Shown here piece after piece: positions 44,052-51,880 of a stretch of 64,000 bases of DNA. Positions within the stretch are counted from its first letter, which is position 1, and every line of letters begins with the position of its first letter. Origin of the DNA: Pseudomonas oryzihabitans (GTDB taxonomy: Bacteria > Pseudomonadota > Gammaproteobacteria > Pseudomonadales > Pseudomonadaceae); the NCBI RefSeq assembly GCF_007665395.1, contig NZ_VDND01000001.1, positions 620,001 to 684,000 of the forward strand, written 5' to 3'. The notes under the pieces were generated by a model. It searched no databases, was not told the DNA's origin, and saw only the letters and a program-made list of their open reading frames with translations. The translations under genes were made by a program, and so were the position numbers.

Positions 44052-45349
44052 CGGACGTAGAACCCGAAGGGTTGCCCGGCGGCCTGGCCGCTGGACAGGC
44101 GCTGCGGCGGATCCAGCGGCGTGCGCAGCTGCTCGGGATTGCGCACCGGCTCGACCAGGTAGGGGGTGATCAGGATCACCAGCTCGGTCTCGTTGCGCTG
44201 GAAGCGCTTGGAGCGAAAGAGGTTGCCCAATACCGGGAGGTCGCCCAGCCCCGGCACCTTCTCCAGATCCTGGGTGTTGTTGCGCTGGAACAGCCCGGCG
44301 ATGGCGAAGGTCTGGCCACTGCCCACCTCGACCCGGGTATCCGCGCGGCGGACGCGGAACGACGGCACACTGATACCGCCCACGCTGACCGCCGTCTCGC
44401 TCAACAGGTCGCTCACCTCGGGCCGCACCTGCAGGGCGATGCGGTCATCCGGTAGCAGCGTCGGCTTGAACAGCAGCGACACCCCATAGGACTTGTATTC
44501 GATACCCACCAGGTCGCGGTTCACCGGTACCGGGACCGGGACCTCGCCACCGGCGAGGAAACTGGCGGTCTCGCCGCTGACGGCGGTGATGTTCGGCTCG
44601 GCCAGGATGTCCAGCACGCCCTTGCTCTGCAGGGCTTCGAGCAGCGAATCGATATTGACGTTACCCGAGGCCAGGCCGGCGCTGATCAGGTTGGAGGCGC
44701 CACTGGCCGCCTGGGCGGGCAACGCGCCCCCGGTCAGGAAGCCGAAGGAAAAGGTGCCGTTGTTGAACAGCGCATTCCAGCTCACGCCGTAGCGCAGCAG
44801 TTCACTGCGCGACACCTCGGCGAAGCGCACGCGGATGTTGACCTGGGGCGAGCCCGCGTAGCGCGCCGTGTTGACGCTGCCCTTCCAGGCCTGATCGCGC
44901 TCGTCGAGCAGGGCATCGAGTTCCAGGGCTTCACCGACGTCCGCGGTGCGTCCCCGCGCCGCCAGGCGATTGCCCGCACCCCGGACCTGCACGCCGCTGC
45001 CGGGGTGAGCCTGGCGCAGCGCCTGGCCTACCCCGGTGGCATTGGCGGACACCGCCAGTGCGATGTCGGCCAGGGTGTCGCCCGCCGCGTTGACCGCGGC
45101 CAGGGTGGTATCACCGGGACGCTTGCCAAACACATAGATGACCCCGGCCGAGACCACCTGCAGGTCGGCGATCTCGGGGTCGGCCACCAGGACCGTATCC
45201 ACCGGGGCCTTGAAATGCAACAGGCGACCCTGGCCCGCATCCAGCTCAAGTTGGCGCGGCAGGCCGGCGGCCTCGGCGCCAGCGTGATACGCCAGGGTCA
45301 GACCCAGCAGCGCCAGACCCAGCCAGAGTGCCATCGTCATCCGCTTCAT
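44048..45349 (-). CDS. rhcC2: CpaC/RcpA-like secretin of the type III system (RhcC2-like)
   Basis: This 433-residue protein has a signal peptide (to about residue 28, AGAEAA). A T2SS-T3SS pilus N-terminal domain follows (VDTVLVADPEIADLQVVSAGVIYVFGKRPGDTTL), then a BON-like segment and the secretin pore domain with the terminal signature VPGLGDLPVLGNLFRSKRF and ELVILITPYLVEP. This domain order is that of Tad pilus CpaC, not of YscC/HrcC. Its ATG overlaps the sctV stop (ATGA). With the C1 protein and CpaD-like lipoprotein it should form the outer-membrane channel. Confidence 0.9.
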   Translation of the reverse strand: MKRMTMALWLGLALLGLTLAYHAGAEAAGLPRQLELDAGQGRLLHFKAPVDTVLVADPEIADLQVVSAGVIYVFGKRPGDTTLAAVNAAGDTLADIALAVSANATGVGQALRQAHPGSGVQVRGAGNRLAARGRTADVGEALELDALLDERDQAWKGSVNTARYAGSPQVNIRVRFAEVSRSELLRYGVSWNALFNNGTFSFGFLTGGALPAQAASGASNLISAGLASGNVNIDSLLEALQSKGVLDILAEPNITAVSGETASFLAGGEVPVPVPVNRDLVGIEYKSYGVSLLFKPTLLPDDRIALQVRPEVSDLLSETAVSVGGISVPSFRVRRADTRVEVGSGQTFAIAGLFQRNNTQDLEKVPGLGDLPVLGNLFRSKRFQRNETELVILITPYLVEPVRNPEQLRTPLDPPQRLSSGQAAGQPFGFYVR

Positions 45350-47442
45350 AGGGGGCTCGCTCCCGCCAGGGCGCGCGCCCGGCGCGGCTCCTGCAACTCG
45401 CCACCGGCCACCACGCGCGCGGCATGCAGGCGGTAGTCGTCGGCGATCTCGGCGAACGACAGCACCGCGCGCAAGCCACGCAGTCGCTGGCGGGCCAGCC
45501 GCCGCACGGCCGGGCGCAAGCCGGGATGCACCACCAGCAGGGGCGGCCGGTTCGCCTCGCGACAACAGGCCGCCAGCGCCTCCACCAGCACGTCCGCCAG
45601 TTCGCTGGGGACCTGCTCGCCCGGGCCCCGGCGAACCGCCGCCAGGAGCCGCTCTTCCAGCGCCGGCGCCAGGACCAGGGCACTGATCAGCCGCTCGGGA
45701 TCGGCATGCCGATGGCTGATCTGGCGGGCCTGGGTCCGCCGGAGTCGCTCCACCAGCAAGGGCGTCTCGGTACCGGCACCGCTCTTCACCACCCCTTCCA
45801 GCACGCCACGCAGATTGCGCAGCGAGACGCCCTCGGCGACCAGCAGCCGCAGCGTTTCGGCCAGGCGCGGCAAGGGTACGCAGCGCAGCGCCTCGCGCAC
45901 CAATTCGCCATAGTCCTGCTCCATGGCCGCCACCAGCGCCTGGGTCTCCTGCAGCCCGAGGAACTCGGCGGCCTGCTCCTGATAGAGTCGGCGCAAGCCC
46001 TCGGCGAGCCAGTCCGGCAGGGACCAGTGGGCCAGCTCGGCCGCGTCCAGCAGGGGGCCGTGCTCGGCAGCGACCCAGAAGGTTCCGGCCTCCCCCGCCG
46101 CCTCGGCGGGAATCTCGCACAGTGCCAGGCGCTCCGCGTCGCCCCGCACCAATAGCGCGCCGCTCGGCCAGGCGCGGCCGTCCAGCGGTACCTCGTCCAG
46201 CTCGAAGCCATAGGCATCGGCCGTCGCCGGGTCCCGGACCAGACCGCAGCGCGGCAAGGCCAGGCCCAGTTGCTCCTGGACACTCAAGCGCGCCGCCTCC
46301 AGGCGCTGCCGGAGCGCCGCGCGATCCACGGCCGCGTCGAGACCGCCGGCGAGGCGCAGCCGTAGCCGCCCTTGCAGGTCCTCCACCGCCGCCGGCTCCT
46401 CCACGTCGACCGGGGCAGGATCCTCGACTTCCACGGCCGCGGCGGGCACGCCCGGCGTGGCGGCACGCGCGCGGCGACCCGCGGCATAGCCGCAGGCGCC
46501 CAGGATCGCCGCCAGCACCAGGAACACCAGGCTGGGGAAGCCGGGTACCGCCGCCAGCGCGAGCGTGACCGCTGCCGTGAACAGGAGCGCGGAGCGACTG
46601 GCACCCAGCTGCTGGAAGATCTCGCCACCCAGGCTGGTGGTGGCCGCCTCGTTGCGTACCCGGGTCACCACGACCCCGGCCGCCACCGAGATCAACAAGG
46701 CTGGAAGCTGGGCGATCAGGCCGTCGCCGACACTGAGCAGGGTATACAGGTGGGCCGCTTCCGCGAGGCTCAGGCCCCGCTCCAGCATCCCGATCAGCAG
46801 GCCGCCCAGCAGGTTGACGGCGAGGATGACCAGGCCGGCGATGGCATCGCCCTTGACGAACTTCATCGCCCCGTCCATGGCGCCGAACAGCTGGCTCTCA
46901 CGTTGCAGGTCGGCCCGCCGGCGGCGCGCCTCCTGGGCATCGATGTCGCCGCTGCGCAGGTCGTTGTCGATGCTCATCTGCTTGCCCGGCATCGCATCCA
47001 GGGAGAAGCGCGCCGCCACCTCGGCGACCCGCTCGGAGCCCTTGGTGATCACCACGAACTGGGCCGTGGTGATGATCAGGAAGATGACCAGGCCGATCAC
47101 CACTTCCCCGGCGATGACGAATTCACCGAAGGCCTTGACGATATGGCCGGCGTTGCCCTGCACCAGGATCAGGCGCGTGGTGCTGATGGCCAGGGCCAGG
47201 CGGAACAGCGTACTGAGCAGGATCAGCGGCGGCAGCGCCGAGAGCTCCACCGGATTGGTGAGGTAGAAGGCCACTACCAGGATCAGCAGGCTGAAGGCGA
47301 TGTTGATGGCGATCAGCACGTCTACCAGCGCCGTGGGCAGGGGTACCACCAGCATGACCACCGCCATGATCATGAACAGGGCAATGATGATGTCGGTGCG
47401 CCGCGCGGCGACCTGGGCGAACCCGCTCAGCCGCTCAAGCAT
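45346..47442 (-). CDS. sctV: type III secretion export gate protein SctV
   Basis: This 698-residue FlhA/YscV/RhcV-family protein has eight N-terminal membrane helices (to about residue 320) with the FHIPEP-type signature PPLILLSTLFRLALAISTTRLIL. A cytosolic loop motif (GSERVAEVAARFSLDAMPGKQMSID) and a large cytosolic C-terminal domain (QARQISHRHAD) follow. AGGAGG lies just before the ATG at 47442; an in-frame ATG 60 bases upstream would enter the previous gene. It forms the nonameric substrate-docking ring. Confidence 0.96.
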   Translation of the reverse strand: MLERLSGFAQVAARRTDIIIALFMIMAVVMLVVPLPTALVDVLIAINIAFSLLILVVAFYLTNPVELSALPPLILLSTLFRLALAISTTRLILVQGNAGHIVKAFGEFVIAGEVVIGLVIFLIITTAQFVVITKGSERVAEVAARFSLDAMPGKQMSIDNDLRSGDIDAQEARRRRADLQRESQLFGAMDGAMKFVKGDAIAGLVILAVNLLGGLLIGMLERGLSLAEAAHLYTLLSVGDGLIAQLPALLISVAAGVVVTRVRNEAATTSLGGEIFQQLGASRSALLFTAAVTLALAAVPGFPSLVFLVLAAILGACGYAAGRRARAATPGVPAAAVEVEDPAPVDVEEPAAVEDLQGRLRLRLAGGLDAAVDRAALRQRLEAARLSVQEQLGLALPRCGLVRDPATADAYGFELDEVPLDGRAWPSGALLVRGDAERLALCEIPAEAAGEAGTFWVAAEHGPLLDAAELAHWSLPDWLAEGLRRLYQEQAAEFLGLQETQALVAAMEQDYGELVREALRCVPLPRLAETLRLLVAEGVSLRNLRGVLEGVVKSGAGTETPLLVERLRRTQARQISHRHADPERLISALVLAPALEERLLAAVRRGPGEQVPSELADVLVEALAACCREANRPPLLVVHPGLRPAVRRLARQRLRGLRAVLSFAEIADDYRLHAARVVAGGELQEPRRARALAGASPL

Positions 47443-47776
47443 GGGTGGCCTCCTGGCGAATCCGGGTGAGCCAGGGCTGCAGGCTTTGGCGGGCTTCGTC
47501 ACGCCGACCGAGCGCCCAGAGCGCCTGGCTGGAGAGACGAAGCACCGCGGGCCGATCGGCCGCCTGGCCCACTAGCGGGTCCAGCGCCGCCAGGGCGCGC
47601 GTTGCCTGGCCGCTGGCGAGAAAGGCCGCGGCCAGCGCAATGCGCAGCTCGGTCTGCGCCGGGGCGAGCCGGTCGGCGAGTAGCAGCAAGGCCAGCGAAC
47701 GCTCGGCATCGCCCGCCTCGCGGTAGAGTTCCGCCAGCCGCTGGAGCAAACACGTCGTCAGGGCATCGTCATTCAT
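47435..47776 (-). CDS. TPR protein upstream of sctV (SctY/y4yS-like)
   Basis: This 113-residue protein is composed of about three TPR helices pairs (LLQRLAELYREAGDAERSLALLLLADRLAPAQTELRIAL, AFLASGQATRALAALDPLV), with overlaps of eight bases to both neighbours. In Ysc clusters a YscX-YscY pair precedes yscV and YscY is a TPR chaperone; in rhizobia a TPR gene (y4yS) neighbours rhcV. A chaperone for the adjacent 109-aa protein is the favoured role. Confidence 0.72.
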   Translation of the reverse strand: MNDDALTTCLLQRLAELYREAGDAERSLALLLLADRLAPAQTELRIALAAAFLASGQATRALAALDPLVGQAADRPAVLRLSSQALWALGRRDEARQSLQPWLTRIRQEATHA

Positions 47777-48098
47777 GTTCGCTCTCCAGGGGGTGACGTT
47801 GGTCGGCCAGCCACTCCAGGGTCCGCAGCTCGTCCTGCAGCAGCTGTCGCGCCTGCTCCAGGGTGGCGGGATCGAGGCCGAGGGCGGGCAGGCGTCGCTC
47901 CAGCAGATCCCGCAGCAGCCGTGGCGCCTCGGCGAACACACTGGCCTGCGGTGAGGGGCCGCCCGGGCGGTCGAGGCTGGCGGCTGGCGGTGGGATCGGT
48001 TGGGGGCGTGCCGCTTGGGCAGCCGGCGTCGCCAGGGGGTGGTGGGCAGCGGCGCGTGGCTCGACGAGCCTGGACAGCGGCTCGTTGCCGACTCTCAT
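47769..48098 (-). CDS. possible SctX-like type III export factor, 109 aa
   Basis: This 109-residue protein has a low-complexity Pro/Ala-rich N-terminal half and a helical C-terminal half (LLRDLLERRLPALGLDPATL and QARQLLQDELRTLEWLADQ). Unstructured N-terminus, conserved C-terminal helices, size and position before a TPR gene and sctV recall YscX, an exported gate component. The similarity is architectural; I cannot confirm homology. Its ATG overlaps the sctD stop. Confidence 0.6.
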   Translation of the reverse strand: MRVGNEPLSRLVEPRAAAHHPLATPAAQAARPQPIPPPAASLDRPGGPSPQASVFAEAPRLLRDLLERRLPALGLDPATLEQARQLLQDELRTLEWLADQRHPLESEHE

Positions 48099-49006
48099 CG
48101 ACGCGCCTCCAGGCGCGGGACATCCAGCAGCACCCGGCGCTCACCCTGCGCCAGCACCAGTTGCCGGTCGGCGATTCGCGCCAGGGTCCAGCCATCGCCG
48201 AGGGCCGCGCCCTCGACGAGGCGCTTGCCCTGATCGACGACGACATAGGGCGCCGGACCGAACCAGACCGCCCGCACCGCCAAGGCGGGCGGCGCCGACA
48301 GGGCCTCCACGCGCACGGCGTCGTGCCAGGGGAAGCGGCCTCCGCTCACCTCGTCGAAGCGCCGCTGGACCGCGATCCAGGCCGCCCGCTGGGCGGGCGT
48401 GATGACCCCGCTGGCGATCAGGCGATCGTCCTGCCATCCCAGGCGAATCGTGCCGAGCTGGCTGGCGTCCAGCAGGGGCTGCATGAGCGCCTGCGGGTCC
48501 GGCGTCGGCGTGGCCAGGGCCGGTAGCGCAGCGGGGGGCGCCGCCTGGGTCGTAGGCGCGTTCACCGTCGGCCACATGGCGTAGGTGGTCAGGCAGACGC
48601 CCATCAGTACTGCGGCGACGCCCCACTGCCAGGGCCGGCTGACGGACGCGCCAGCCGGCGCGACCGGGCCCCTGAGCACCAGGCGGGCGGTGCCAAGGGT
48701 CAATTCCACCGGCAGTGCCAGGCGGCAGCCCTGCCCCGCCTGGAGCGTGAGACCGGCACCGCCCTGCAGCAGTTGCACGGCGCCGCGCCGGGCCCGTATC
48801 TCGACCTCGCGAGCGGTGAGGTCCAGCTCCAGATGGCCTTCGACCACCCCTTCGTCGAGCAGGACGACGTCGGCGCCTGGCTCCGTGCCGACCCGGTAGC
48901 GGGCACGGGACAGCGGCAACTGGACACCCCGATGCCGCCCTTCCAGCACCACGAGCTGGAGGGCATCGACGAGCGTGGTGGGCAATTCGATGGCGGCGGC
49001 GGTCAT
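48095..49006 (-). CDS. sctD: type III secretion outer MS-ring protein SctD
   Basis: This 303-residue protein has an N-terminal FHA-like domain (about 15-105; YRVGTEPGADVVLLDEGVVEGHLEL), one membrane helix (about 128-147) and a short periplasmic region with one or two ring-building modules. It is shorter than YscD, similar to rhizobial y4yQ. It pairs with SctJ and contacts the secretin. It is the second gene of the putative operon starting with the 53-aa gene. Confidence 0.88.
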   Translation of the reverse strand: MTAAAIELPTTLVDALQLVVLEGRHRGVQLPLSRARYRVGTEPGADVVLLDEGVVEGHLELDLTAREVEIRARRGAVQLLQGGAGLTLQAGQGCRLALPVELTLGTARLVLRGPVAPAGASVSRPWQWGVAAVLMGVCLTTYAMWPTVNAPTTQAAPPAALPALATPTPDPQALMQPLLDASQLGTIRLGWQDDRLIASGVITPAQRAAWIAVQRRFDEVSGGRFPWHDAVRVEALSAPPALAVRAVWFGPAPYVVVDQGKRLVEGAALGDGWTLARIADRQLVLAQGERRVLLDVPRLEARR

Positions 49007-49134
49007 GATCGGAGGACTCCCACTACACCGGCGGCTGGCCAGGCAATCCGAAGATCAGGCGCTCGCGGACGGCAGTCGCGCGAACGCCGGGAATTGGAGG
49101 CGCGAGCGGCGCGCAGCGCCACCCGCGCAGACGG

Positions 49135-49296
49135 CTAGTTCTGCGGCCGCTGCTTGGTCGCGTCGAGCTCAGCCTTCTTGGCGGTAGTGAGTTCGGTGAT
49201 CTTGGCGGATTTCTCGATGGCCATGTCGAACACCGCGGACATCTTGTCGATAGCGGCGTCGGTACCGCCACTGCTTACCGGGGGCGTATTGCTCAT
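49135..49296 (-). CDS. small helical protein, candidate SctF needle/pilus subunit (NopA position)
   Basis: This 53-residue frame starts at ATG 49296 (GGAGCT upstream) and stops at TAG. It has a Ser/Gly/Thr N-terminus, then a continuous amphipathic helix (AAIDKMSAVFDMAIEKSAKI) and a basic tail (KKAELDATKQRPQN). It lies directly before sctD and behind the promoter-like region, where rhizobial clusters carry the pilin gene nopA. Type III pilins are short helical proteins, though 53 residues would be very small. Assignment is by position and build only. Confidence 0.6.
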   Translation of the reverse strand: MSNTPPVSSGGTDAAIDKMSAVFDMAIEKSAKITELTTAKKAELDATKQRPQN

Positions 49297-49696
49297 GGTT
49301 TAGCTCCAGAAACGAGGTCAGGTTGGGCGACGTAGGGCGTCGCTTGCGTAACCGAACGACTGCCTGGTCCGAGCGAGGTCGGGATGGGCATCGGCGCAAT
49401 CCATGCTAGGCAGGCCTCCGCCGTGCGGGTGTTAAAAGTTGTGAAGTGGCATGAAGCCCTGGCCAGGTGTGATGCAGTCGGCGTCCGCGGTGGCCAAACA
49501 CCGGCGGCCAGGTGCCGGGGAGCGTCGCGCCCCGCTGCAGCGGACGCGCCCGCCCTGCCTGGGCGCCGGGTACTGACGGGCACCGTCGCTACTTCCGCGG
49601 GGATATGAGGTCCCATGTCTGGACCGGGCGCCCGGCCGCGCCGCCGAGCAGCGACCGGGGGCGTCCGCCCCCACGCCTCGCCCTCGGGAGCCAGCC
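49297..49696. other. intergenic region upstream of the type III D-V-C2 operon
   Basis: This is 400 bases between the divergent 53-aa gene and the SRAP gene. It contains the promoter-like motif listed next; no other gene, terminator or LexA-like box is seen for the SRAP gene. Confidence 0.5.
49406..49473 (-). promoter_or_regulatory. candidate type III promoter/activator region (SctF-D operon)
   Basis: Read on the plus strand: CTAGG (49406-49410), 20 bases, GTTAAA (49431-49436), 1 base, GTTGTGAA (49438-49445), and a weaker GGTGTGAT at 49466-49473. The CTAGG-N20-GTTAAA spacing is identical to the region at 34037-34067, while GTTGTGAA is displaced by 11 bases, about one helical turn. Confidence 0.5.
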
Positions 49697-50407
49697 ATGT
49701 GCGGTCGCTTCGCCCAATACCGTTATGCCCTCGACTACCTGGGCGCCCTCGGCGCCGGCGTCTCGGACGTTCGTACCGGCCTTGAGCCGCGCGCCCTGGG
49801 CCGCTACAACGTGGCGCCCGGCACCCGGGTGCCGTTGCTCCACCTGCAGGCGGACGGCTTGCACCTGGACCCGGTGCGCTGGGGGTATCAGCCCGCCTGG
49901 GCGCGCCAAGCCAAGCGGCCTCCCGTGATCAATGCGCGGGTCGAGACCGCGGCCACCAGCCGGATGTTTCGCGGCCTCTGGCGCAACGGCCGCGCCCTGG
50001 TGGTCGCCGATGGCTGGTACGAGTGGAAGAAGGATCCGGCGGATCCAAAGCGCAAGCAGCCCTACTTCATCACCACGAGATCCGGCGAGCCGCTGTTCTT
50101 CGCCGCCATCGGCCACTTCCGGCCGGCAGACCAGGCGCCCCAGGAGGAAGACGGCTTCGTCATCGTCACCGCCGCCGCCGATGCCGGCATGGTCGACATC
50201 CACGACCGCCGCCCCCTGGTCCTGCCGCCGCCCATCGCCCGCGAATGGCTGGATCCCGCCCTGGACGACGCGCGCGCCAGCGAGATCGGCCAGGTCGAAG
50301 GTATGCCGGTGGCGGCCTTCGACTGGTATCCCGTGGGCCAGGCGGTGGGCAGCGTGAAGAACGAGGGGCCGGCGCTGCTGACGCGCGTCGACGACCCGCT
50401 GGTCTGA
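49697..50407 (+). CDS. SOS response-associated peptidase (SRAP/HMCES, YedK-like)
   Basis: This 236-residue protein has all SRAP hallmarks: catalytic Cys2 (MCGRF), the Asn/Arg patch (INARVETAA), the Glu in GWYEWKK and the His in DIHDRRPLVL. Homologues crosslink through Cys2 to abasic sites in single-stranded DNA and protect them. The ATG is fixed by the requirement for Cys2. It is unrelated to its secretion and sulfur neighbours. Confidence 0.95.
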   Translation: MCGRFAQYRYALDYLGALGAGVSDVRTGLEPRALGRYNVAPGTRVPLLHLQADGLHLDPVRWGYQPAWARQAKRPPVINARVETAATSRMFRGLWRNGRALVVADGWYEWKKDPADPKRKQPYFITTRSGEPLFFAAIGHFRPADQAPQEEDGFVIVTAAADAGMVDIHDRRPLVLPPPIAREWLDPALDDARASEIGQVEGMPVAAFDWYPVGQAVGSVKNEGPALLTRVDDPLV

Positions 50408-50468
50408 CGGCGCGGCCTGACCGGCTGCCGAACCCTGCGCTCGACCGCCGGAACGAGGCCGGCGCTGG

Positions 50469-51872
50469 TCAGGCGAGAACCCGCGCCGCACTCACCTCCC
50501 GGTGCCGCGCCAGATCGCGGTAGCCCGCCGCAGGATGCGCCGCCGGCAGGCGTGGGCCGGAACCACCAAGCTTCTCGCGCAGGGTTCCTTCCTGGTAAGC
50601 GCGCTTGTAGACGCCGCGCCGTTGCAGCTCGGGGACCAGCAGCTCGACCACGTCGGCGAAGGTCTCGTGGGTCACGGCGTAGGCCAGGTTGAAGCCGTCC
50701 ACGTCGGTTTCCTCGACCCAGCTCTGCAACTCGTCCGCCACCGTCGCGGCGCTGCCCACCAGCAATGGCCCGAAGCCACCGATGCCGACCCAGTCGGCCA
50801 GCTCCTGCACCGTCCACTGCTTGCTGGGGTCGGCGGTGGAGAAGGCTTCCACCGCCGACTGGATGGCGTTGGTGTGCAGGTGCTTGAGCACCTGGTCCGG
50901 ACGGTAGGCGGCGAAGTCGATACCGGTCCAGCCGGAGATCAGGGTGAGCGCACCCTCGTAGCTCACGTAGCCTTTGTACTCCTGCCACTTGGCCCGCGCC
51001 TGGGCATCGGTTTCGCCAACGATCACCGTCTGCAGGTTGAAGATCAGTACCTGGCGCGGATCGCGCCCGGCCTCGGCGGCCCGCCGGCGGATGTCGGCCA
51101 CGGTCTTCTTGAGCACCGTCTTCGATGGCGCGGCGACGAAGACGCATTCGGCGTGCTCGGCGGCGAACTGGCGGCCACGACTGCTGGCGCCGGCCTGGTA
51201 GAGCACCGGGGTGCGTTGCGGCGAGGGTTCGCAAAGGTGGGAGCCCGGTACCTGGAAATGCCGGCCGTGATGACCGATGGGATGCACCTTGGCCGGATCG
51301 GTGAAGCGCCCGGAGACGCGGTCGCGCACCACCGCGCCCTCTTCCCAGCTGCCCTCCAGCAGCTTGTAGATCACCTGCAGGTATTCCTCGGCGTAGTCGT
51401 AGCGGGCGTCGTGGTCGGCCTGGGCGGACTGGCCAAGGTTGCGCGCACCGCTTTCCAGGTAGGAGGTGACGATGTTCCAGCCGATGCGCCCCTTGGTCAG
51501 GTGATCCAGGGTGGACAGCCGGCGGGCGAAGGGATAGGGATGCTCGAAACTCAGGGAGGCGGTCAGGCCGAAGCCCAGATGGCGGGTCACCGCCGCCATG
51601 GGCGTGATCAGCGCCAGAGGGTCGTTGACCGGCACCTGGGTGGCCTCGCGCAGGGTAGCCTCGGGGCCGCCGCCGTAGACGTCGTAGAGGCCGAGGACGT
51701 CGGCGATGAACAGGCCGTCGAACAGGCCGCGTTCGAGCAATTGCGCAAGGTCGGTCCAGTACTCGAGATCCTTGTATTCCCAAGAGCGGTCGCGCGGGTG
51801 GCGCCACAGGCCGGGCGATTGATGGGCCACGCAATTCATGTCGAAGGCGTTGAGGCGGATTTCACTGGACAT
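50469..51872 (-). CDS. LLM-class FMN-dependent monooxygenase (NtaA/SnaA/DszA type)
   Basis: This is a 467-residue luciferase-like monooxygenase of the DszA/NtaA/SnaA branch. Typical blocks are LLERGLFDGLFIADVLG, the LSTLDHLTKGRIGWNIVTSY block and QAGASSRGRQFAAEHAE. It uses FMNH2 supplied by a separate reductase to oxidise a small substrate. As the last gene of the SfnB-led operon it probably liberates sulfur (sulfite) from an organosulfur compound, by context. It starts eight bases after the permease stop. Confidence 0.9.
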   Translation of the reverse strand: MSSEIRLNAFDMNCVAHQSPGLWRHPRDRSWEYKDLEYWTDLAQLLERGLFDGLFIADVLGLYDVYGGGPEATLREATQVPVNDPLALITPMAAVTRHLGFGLTASLSFEHPYPFARRLSTLDHLTKGRIGWNIVTSYLESGARNLGQSAQADHDARYDYAEEYLQVIYKLLEGSWEEGAVVRDRVSGRFTDPAKVHPIGHHGRHFQVPGSHLCEPSPQRTPVLYQAGASSRGRQFAAEHAECVFVAAPSKTVLKKTVADIRRRAAEAGRDPRQVLIFNLQTVIVGETDAQARAKWQEYKGYVSYEGALTLISGWTGIDFAAYRPDQVLKHLHTNAIQSAVEAFSTADPSKQWTVQELADWVGIGGFGPLLVGSAATVADELQSWVEETDVDGFNLAYAVTHETFADVVELLVPELQRRGVYKRAYQEGTLREKLGGSGPRLPAAHPAAGYRDLARHREVSAARVLA

Positions 51873-51880
51873 GGGGGCTC

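Noticed and set aside
50416..50473. Inverted repeat CCTGACC/GGTCAGG between the SRAP and LLM genes as a terminator
   Set aside because: The arms are separated by 44 bases and there is no T-tract; pairing is too loose to call.
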